A stretch of 9,993 nucleotides of DNA from CAZGGW01 sp964525365 (lineage in GTDB: Bacteria > Bacillota_I > Bacilli_A > RF39 > UBA660). Location of the stretch: contig CAZGGW010000031.1 of the NCBI GenBank assembly GCA_964525365.1, positions 1-9,993 of the forward strand, written 5' to 3'. The position numbers were made by a program, and so were the translations under genes. This document shows, in pieces, positions 6,808 through 9,993 of this stretch (the first letter of the stretch is position 1; each line of letters begins with the position of its first letter). Under the pieces are notes generated by a model. It was not told where the DNA came from, did no database searches, and saw only the letters and a list, made by a program, of their open reading frames with translations.

Positions 6808-7386
6808 ATGGAAAACAACAAAGGACAAACAATTTTCTTGTCAGTGATTGGTATTGCTACATTGTTAGTTGCAATAGTTGGAGCTACATTCGCGTGGTTC
6901 AGTGCTAACGTAAGTGGAACAGGATCTACAATGACAGTAACGACTGCTTATCTAGGAACTATTGTATTCGCAGATGGTAACACAATAAGCGAAACAAACT
7001 GGTATCCAGGAGATTCTGAAACAAAAACATTTACAATTGCTGCTGATGCAAGTGCTACAGTTGCTGTAGGATACAAAATCAGTTTCATTGATGTAACTAA
7101 TGGTTTTGCAACAAAATCTGATTTAGTATATTCGCTATCTGGAACTGGTAATGATAATGGCGGAACTCTTGTATCTGCTACTAATGTACAAGCTCCAGAT
7201 GCAGCAGGACAAATTGGTAGTGATGGTGTTTTAGGTGTTGGAGAAACACATTCATACACATTCACATTACTATTCATTAAAATAAGTGATGATCAGAACA
7301 GTAACCAAGGAAAGTCATTTACTGCTACATTAGAAGTAAAACCAACTGAAAAATACACTCCTGGCGGATCAGTTTATCCACAATAG
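6808..7386 (+). CDS. TasA/camelysin-like fibre subunit, copy 2
   Basis: The 192-aa product aligns with copy 1 without gaps; by hand count 123 of 192 residues are identical. The signal segment ends GATFAWFS, with a likely cut after Ala29. Conserved blocks are SGTGSTMTVTTA, NWYPGDS, SDLVYSLSG, DGVLGVGETH, QNSNQG and the tail KYTPGGSVYPQ. Differences gather in the cytoplasmic start and at charged surface positions (for instance 7-10, 92-104, 157-162), as expected for paralogues that have diverged in partners or antigenicity. The ribosome site AAGGAGG is 10 nt upstream of the ATG. It has its own promoter and ends before a strong terminator, so it can be made alone or with copy 1. Like copy 1 it contains no cysteine and no sortase motif. 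A minor or alternative subunit is possible. Confidence 0.85.
   Translation: MENNKGQTIFLSVIGIATLLVAIVGATFAWFSANVSGTGSTMTVTTAYLGTIVFADGNTISETNWYPGDSETKTFTIAADASATVAVGYKISFIDVTNGFATKSDLVYSLSGTGNDNGGTLVSATNVQAPDAAGQIGSDGVLGVGETHSYTFTLLFIKISDDQNSNQGKSFTATLEVKPTEKYTPGGSVYPQ
6922..6948 (+). repeat. 27-nt identical tract shared by the TasA-like paralogues, copy 2
   Basis: Second copy of the tract at 6258-6284, in the same codon phase and at the same protein position. Confidence 0.85.
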
Positions 7387-7417
7387 TAGTCTGACAATTT
7401 AAAATAGTTTAATTACT

Positions 7418-7455
7418 AGAAAAAAGCAAAAAGTGGGCATGCCTGCTTTTTTTCT
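7418..7455 (+). terminator. Terminator after the TasA-like pair
   Basis: AGAAAAAAGCA (7418-7428) pairs with TGCTTTTTTTCT (7444-7455) with one bulged T. An alternative inner fold pairs AAAAAGTGGG with CCTGCTTTTT around CATG. Either way a GC-containing stem runs into seven Ts. It separates the subunit genes from the signal peptidase operon, whose -35 begins two bases later. Confidence 0.8.
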
Positions 7456-7456
7456 A

Positions 7457-7485
7457 TTGAATAAATTTTTTTTTTTTGATATCAT
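7457..7485 (+). promoter_or_regulatory. Promoter of the signal peptidase operon with T12 in the spacer
   Basis: TTGAAT (7457-7462), a 17-nt spacer made of AAA, twelve Ts (7466-7477) and GA, then TATCAT (7480-7485). The last spacer bases with the preceding T give TGA, an extended -10. The start would be near 7492, leaving a 10-nt leader AAGAGGAAAT with its ribosome site. A TATAAT at 7486-7491 would start transcription only about 4 nt before the ATG and sits too far from the -35. Slippage in the T run would change the -35/-10 spacing. Confidence 0.65.
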
Positions 7486-7501
7486 TATAATAAGAGGAAA
7501 T

Positions 7502-8062
7502 ATGAAAAAGAATAAAATAGTATTGGGCACAGTATTACTTCTATTTTTTACGGTATCTATTGAAACCATAATTTTAATTTTCACTTATAATATGAGAAAA
7601 GAAATGGTTGACAATGATAATATATTAGATAGTAGTGTTACGTTATTAACTATTTCGTATGTAAAAAACAATAAACTTGTGTTGGATAAAATTAATAACA
7701 ATACAAAAGATGAAGTTCAATTTTCTATTTCTAACAACAGTGATAAGTCAGTTTACGGATATTATAATATAAATCTTGAAATAATCAACTCGTTAATAGA
7801 AGAAAACAAAGATACTTTTACATATGATTTAACTTGTGATTCAGTAGGTGGGAATATAATTAATGAAGTGTTACCTAATGTTAAAGCCGGAAGAGTTCCT
7901 ATTACCACTGGTGTGGTAGCAACTGGAACAATCTTTAAATCAAATACGCATAATTGTAAGATTGAAGTGTATGTAAGTGATTCCATATTTAATAAAGAAT
8001 ATTATAAAGATAAAAATTTTAATGCAAATGTTGTAGTAAAATCAGTGGGAGGAAAAAGATGA
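7502..8062 (+). CDS. Membrane-anchored TasA-like accessory protein, coupled to the signal peptidase
   Basis: The 186-aa product has a basic start, one membrane segment (about 6-29) and an outside domain of about 150 residues. I do not recognise a named family, but its order of strands mirrors the TasA-like subunits: VQFSISNNSDKSVYGYYNI, then TFTYDLTCDSVGG, then a glycine/threonine stretch (about 130-142), then a C-terminal FNANVVVKSVGG strand. It has two outside cysteines, C112 and C152, that could form a disulphide; the subunits have none. The membrane segment lacks an A-x-A site, so it may stay uncleaved and act as an anchor, initiator or assembly factor, comparable in position with TapA beside SipW in Bacillus (inference). 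ATG 7502 has AGAGG upstream; an in-frame ATG at 7433 lies in the terminator loop. The stop overlaps the next start (ATGA). Confidence 0.7.
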   Translation: MKKNKIVLGTVLLLFFTVSIETIILIFTYNMRKEMVDNDNILDSSVTLLTISYVKNNKLVLDKINNNTKDEVQFSISNNSDKSVYGYYNINLEIINSLIEENKDTFTYDLTCDSVGGNIINEVLPNVKAGRVPITTGVVATGTIFKSNTHNCKIEVYVSDSIFNKEYYKDKNFNANVVVKSVGGKR

Positions 8063-8874
8063 ATAATTTAGATTTTTTTGATAAAGAAGGTTTATATGAT
8101 GAGAAAGATAATAATGAAGTTTCAAACGAAAACAATGAATTAGAAAATAAAGTAACTGATTTTGATAATTCTAGTTATGAAACAAATTTAAACTTAGAAA
8201 ATAATTATCAAAACACGGTTACAGAAGAAACTGACAATCCTGAACCAAATAAAATAATATTTGAAGAAGAGAATGTAACTAAAAAGAAACCAAAACTAAT
8301 TACCAGAATATTAAAAGCATTGAGTACAGCCGTTCTTACAATAGTATTATGTATTGGCGCTTTTCTTGTTTTTTATGTAATTACTACTAAAATAGCAGAA
8401 AAAAACGGAGATTTTCCCCCATATGGAATGTTTACAATTATAAGTCCTAGTATGCAACCAAATATTAATGTTTACGATGTAGTTTTTATAGCAAAAGTAA
8501 AAGATTATAAAAAATTAAAAGTAAAAGATGTTGTTACTTTTTATACCGATTATGATTTCTTTGCTGGAACACCAATAACACATAGAATTGTACAAATATA
8601 TGAAACTGATACAGGTTATAGATATATAACTAAGGGAGACAATAATCCAGTAGAAGATGATTTTGTTGTAACAAATTCAAACATTGCTGGTAAAGTAATA
8701 TTTAAGATACCTCAACTTGGAAGAATACAATTTTTCTTAGCAACAAAGGGTGGCTGGTTTATAGCTATACTTGTACCTGCACTTGGAATACTTGCATATG
8801 ACTTAGTAAAAATAATTAAATTGATAGTTTTAAAGAAAAAACTTGGAAATATAGAACAAGATAAAGTGGCGTAA
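8059..8874 (+). CDS. sipW: SipW-type (ER/archaeal-type) signal peptidase I with acidic N-terminal extension
   Basis: This membrane peptidase cuts signal peptides on the outer face of the membrane. In the 271-aa product, residues 1-80 are a hydrophilic Asn/Asp/Glu-rich stretch ending in KKKPK, residues about 85-110 are the first membrane segment, the catalytic domain follows, and a second membrane segment lies at about 232-257 with a basic end. The catalytic Ser131 is in SPSMQP. His175 in THRIV replaces the Lys of ordinary bacterial SPase I, which marks the SipW/ER type. The GDNNPVEDD box (193-201) supplies the acidic residues. Common SipW proteins are nearer 190 residues, so the first 80 are an addition with no motif I recognise. 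The start overlaps the previous stop and has GGGAGG 6 nt upstream, so the two are translationally coupled. The TasA-like subunits next door are the obvious substrates. Confidence 0.93.
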   Translation: MNNLDFFDKEGLYDEKDNNEVSNENNELENKVTDFDNSSYETNLNLENNYQNTVTEETDNPEPNKIIFEEENVTKKKPKLITRILKALSTAVLTIVLCIGAFLVFYVITTKIAEKNGDFPPYGMFTIISPSMQPNINVYDVVFIAKVKDYKKLKVKDVVTFYTDYDFFAGTPITHRIVQIYETDTGYRYITKGDNNPVEDDFVVTNSNIAGKVIFKIPQLGRIQFFLATKGGWFIAILVPALGILAYDLVKIIKLIVLKKKLGNIEQDKVA

Positions 8875-8886
8875 AATCCATTTTTT
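8863..8886 (+). terminator. Probable terminator of the signal peptidase operon
   Basis: AAAGTGG (8863-8869) pairs with CCATTTT (8878-8884), 7 bp with one G-U, around an 8-nt loop that contains the stop codon. Six Ts (8881-8886) overlap the 3' arm. It is modest in strength. Confidence 0.5.
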
Positions 8887-8887
8887 C

Positions 8888-8916
8888 TTTACTTTTTGGT
8901 ATATTGGTGGTATAAT
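8888..8916 (+). promoter_or_regulatory. Promoter of the 54-aa membrane peptide gene
   Basis: TTTACT (8888-8893), 17 nt, then a perfect TATAAT (8911-8916) preceded by TGG (extended -10). The start would be near 8923, with GGGGGT as ribosome site after it. Confidence 0.7.
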
Positions 8917-8943
8917 ATATGCGATATTTAGGGGGTAAATATT

Positions 8944-9108
8944 GTGAATAATAGGGGTATATATAATATTATAGACAAAGAAATAGAAAAATTATTAATT
9001 GAAATTATATTAATAATAACATTAGTATTTGCGAGTGGAATGTTTTTATTAGACAATAATCAATTACATAATGCTTCAGTAGCAAATTATTATTCAACTA
9101 ACAATTAA
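8944..9108 (+). CDS. Small membrane protein of 54 residues, unknown
   Basis: A short gene starts with GTG and has GGGGGT (8931-8936) 7 nt upstream. It encodes 54 residues: a polar start with DKEIEK, one membrane segment (about 17-36, LLIEIILIITLVFASGMFLL) and a short Asn/Ser/Tyr-rich outside tail ending ANYYSTNN. It has its own extended -10 promoter and an 11-bp terminator, which argues strongly that it is a real transcription unit. I do not recognise the family. Placement between the signal peptidase and a SipW-class surface protein suggests a part in the same system, but this is inference. The N-terminal layout resembles that of the neighbouring fibre proteins cut off after the membrane segment, so a shrunken pilin-like remnant is another reading. 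Confidence 0.7.
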   Translation: MNNRGIYNIIDKEIEKLLIEIILIITLVFASGMFLLDNNQLHNASVANYYSTNN

Positions 9109-9124
9109 ACTATAAGTATATAGG

Positions 9125-9157
9125 AATAAAATGACTTTAAAGTTATTTTATTTTTTT
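9125..9157 (+). terminator. Terminator of the 54-aa peptide gene
   Basis: AATAAAATGAC (9125-9135) and GTTATTTTATT (9142-9152) form an 11-bp stem with one G-U and the loop TTTAAA. It is followed by T to 9157. The stem is AT-rich but long and directly joined to the T run. Confidence 0.8.
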
Positions 9158-9166
9158 ATTAAACAA

Positions 9167-9195
9167 TTGATTTATCAGTCATTCTGTTATAGAAT
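9167..9195 (+). promoter_or_regulatory. Promoter of the long surface protein gene
   Basis: TTGATT (9167-9172), 17 nt, then TAGAAT (9190-9195). The start would be near 9202, leaving a short leader with AGAGG (9208-9212), 5 nt before the ATG. Confidence 0.65.
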
Positions 9196-9217
9196 ATTAT
9201 TATAGGTAGAGGATAAT

Positions 9218-9993
9218 ATGGGACTAGATAAATTAATAAAGCGTGAAGTTGCAATAACTACTTTAACAATTATATTTATTGTTTTAGGTTTTTTTATATT
9301 TTCATACGCTTTATTTATGGACATTGATACAGGTGGCTCTACAACTCTTACTTTTGGAGATATAGAACTTCAATTTTGTGAAGATGTTTCGTGTACAAAT
9401 ACGGCAAGTACATATGCTAATATAATTGGTACACAAACGCTTAATGGAATTACTTCTCCTGTTTTACTTTATCCAACAGATTCTACAACAGCTCTTTCTA
9501 CAACACCTTATTCTTTTACAGTAAAAAACACCGGTTCACTTAAAATGTATTTAAAATTATTACTAGAACCAGATGAAACTTTTGAAAATGCTGAAAGTAA
9601 TTATAGTGGATATGCTTCTACTGAAAGCACAGATTATTCAAATATTTTTATAGCTTTTGGAGAAATAGGGGCGGGAAATCCTACTATTACTAGATATAGT
9701 GATATTATTGATGGAACAATAACTGAGAACGTATTGTTAGAACCAGATGAAATAAAATCATATAATTTGTGGATATGGGTAGATGAAGAAGCTTCAAATA
9801 CAATACAAGGAACTTATTTTGTGACTAATTTAAAAGCAAAATATGAATATATACCAGGGGGACAAACATTATATAATAAAATATTACATGATAATACAGC
9901 GTATGCAGATAATGTAACAAGTCCGTATGTAACGGGTGCATCAGGAATAGACTTTGCAGCAGTATCATCAGATACAAACGGAAAAGGACTATA
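9218..9993 (+). CDS. SipW-class surface protein, TasA-like N-terminal domain (runs off the window)
   Basis: The first 258 residues are present; the frame is still open at the edge and the stop is outside. Residues 1-10 are basic, about 11-34 form a membrane/signal segment (ending FSYALFMDI, with a possible cut near SYA). Residues about 40-210 form a beta domain of the camelysin/TasA kind: FGDIELQF, PYSFTVKNTGSLKMYLKL, LEPDEIKSYNLWIWV, ending KAKYEYIPGG. It has two close cysteines (C54, C59). From 214 on, LYNKILHDNTAYADNV and FAAVSSDTNGKGL look like the start of a second region that I recall from long surface proteins of uncultured gut Bacillota; this is recollection, not a search. Own promoter and AGAGG ribosome site. 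It is probably a large adhesin or tip-like partner of the fibre. Confidence 0.8.
   Translation, partial: MGLDKLIKREVAITTLTIIFIVLGFFIFSYALFMDIDTGGSTTLTFGDIELQFCEDVSCTNTASTYANIIGTQTLNGITSPVLLYPTDSTTALSTTPYSFTVKNTGSLKMYLKLLLEPDETFENAESNYSGYASTESTDYSNIFIAFGEIGAGNPTITRYSDIIDGTITENVLLEPDEIKSYNLWIWVDEEASNTIQGTYFVTNLKAKYEYIPGGQTLYNKILHDNTAYADNVTSPYVTGASGIDFAAVSSDTNGKGL

Noticed and set aside
6948..7277. Open frame of 109 codons on the minus strand
   Set aside because: It is the antisense of TasA-like copy 2, has no ribosome site, and owes its length to the codon use of the real gene.
7386..7417. AT-rich imperfect hairpin between the second subunit gene and its terminator
   Set aside because: TAGT/ACTA and AATTTAAA/TTTAATT can pair with a bulge and an unpaired stretch, but in such AT-rich DNA this is expected by chance. 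The stronger stem just after it explains termination.
7433..7501. Upstream in-frame ATG for the 7502 gene
   Set aside because: This region is the terminator loop and the T12 promoter spacer. The start at 7502 has AGAGG and a normal membrane-anchor beginning.
7399..7584. Open frame of 61 codons on the minus strand
   Set aside because: It runs across a terminator and promoter and has a low-complexity product (Lys, Phe and Ile runs from homopolymers).
7762..7986. Open frame of 74 codons on the minus strand
   Set aside because: It is the antisense shadow of the gene at 7502, with no ribosome site or recognisable product.
1..9993. CRISPR array, transposase, integrase or attachment site
   Set aside because: No regularly spaced repeats with variable spacers, no transposase or recombinase frame, and no duplicated tRNA 3' end were seen. 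The tRNA has its own intact terminator right after it.

Overview
The window is AT-rich throughout. It uses standard stop codons (TGA ends queG and the gene at 7502), has strong Shine-Dalgarno sites and TTGACA/TATAAT promoters often extended by TGn, and carries Bacillota-type genes: a SipW-type signal peptidase with TasA/camelysin-like substrates, and YfhO. This fits an uncultured, low-GC Bacillota, probably a gut-associated Bacilli lineage such as RF39-like clades. That placement is inference from gene content, since no marker gene fixes the taxon.

Left part (1-3494). tRNA-Gly(UCC) is on the minus strand with its own promoter and terminator. It is divergent from queG (epoxyqueuosine reductase), whose transcript appears to start exactly at its ATG. 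queG is followed by a membrane-anchored thioredoxin-fold protein that has lost its CXXC. Next come a convergent YgjV-family membrane protein and a divergent surface protein made of Asp-rich, TSP3-like calcium loops with five CX3C motifs and a C-terminal TasA-like domain.

Middle (3491-6046). One large minus-strand gene encodes a YfhO-family polytopic membrane protein (GT-C fold, probably a sugar transfer enzyme for surface polymers). Both convergent gene pairs in the window overlap by exactly 4 nt at their stop codons, inside terminator hairpins.

Right part (6095-9993) is a SipW-type surface-fibre locus. It holds two tandem TasA/camelysin-like paralogues of equal length (192 aa each, 123 identical positions by hand alignment), each with its own strong promoter. 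A TasA-like membrane protein follows, translationally coupled to an ER-type (Ser/His) signal peptidase with an unusual acidic N-terminal extension. After that come a 54-aa membrane peptide and the start of a long surface protein that runs off the window. The promoter of the signal peptidase operon has 12 consecutive Ts inside its 17-nt spacer, an arrangement that could make export of all the fibre proteins phase-variable.

Five proteins (genes at 2250, 6144, 6808, 7502 and 9218) appear to share one beta-sandwich domain. The likely working model is a secreted or surface filament: the 7502 protein and SipW process and assemble the two major subunits, while the calcium-repeat protein and the long surface protein are accessory members. 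There is no sortase or LPXTG motif in view. No stretch longer than 300 nt lacks a gene.
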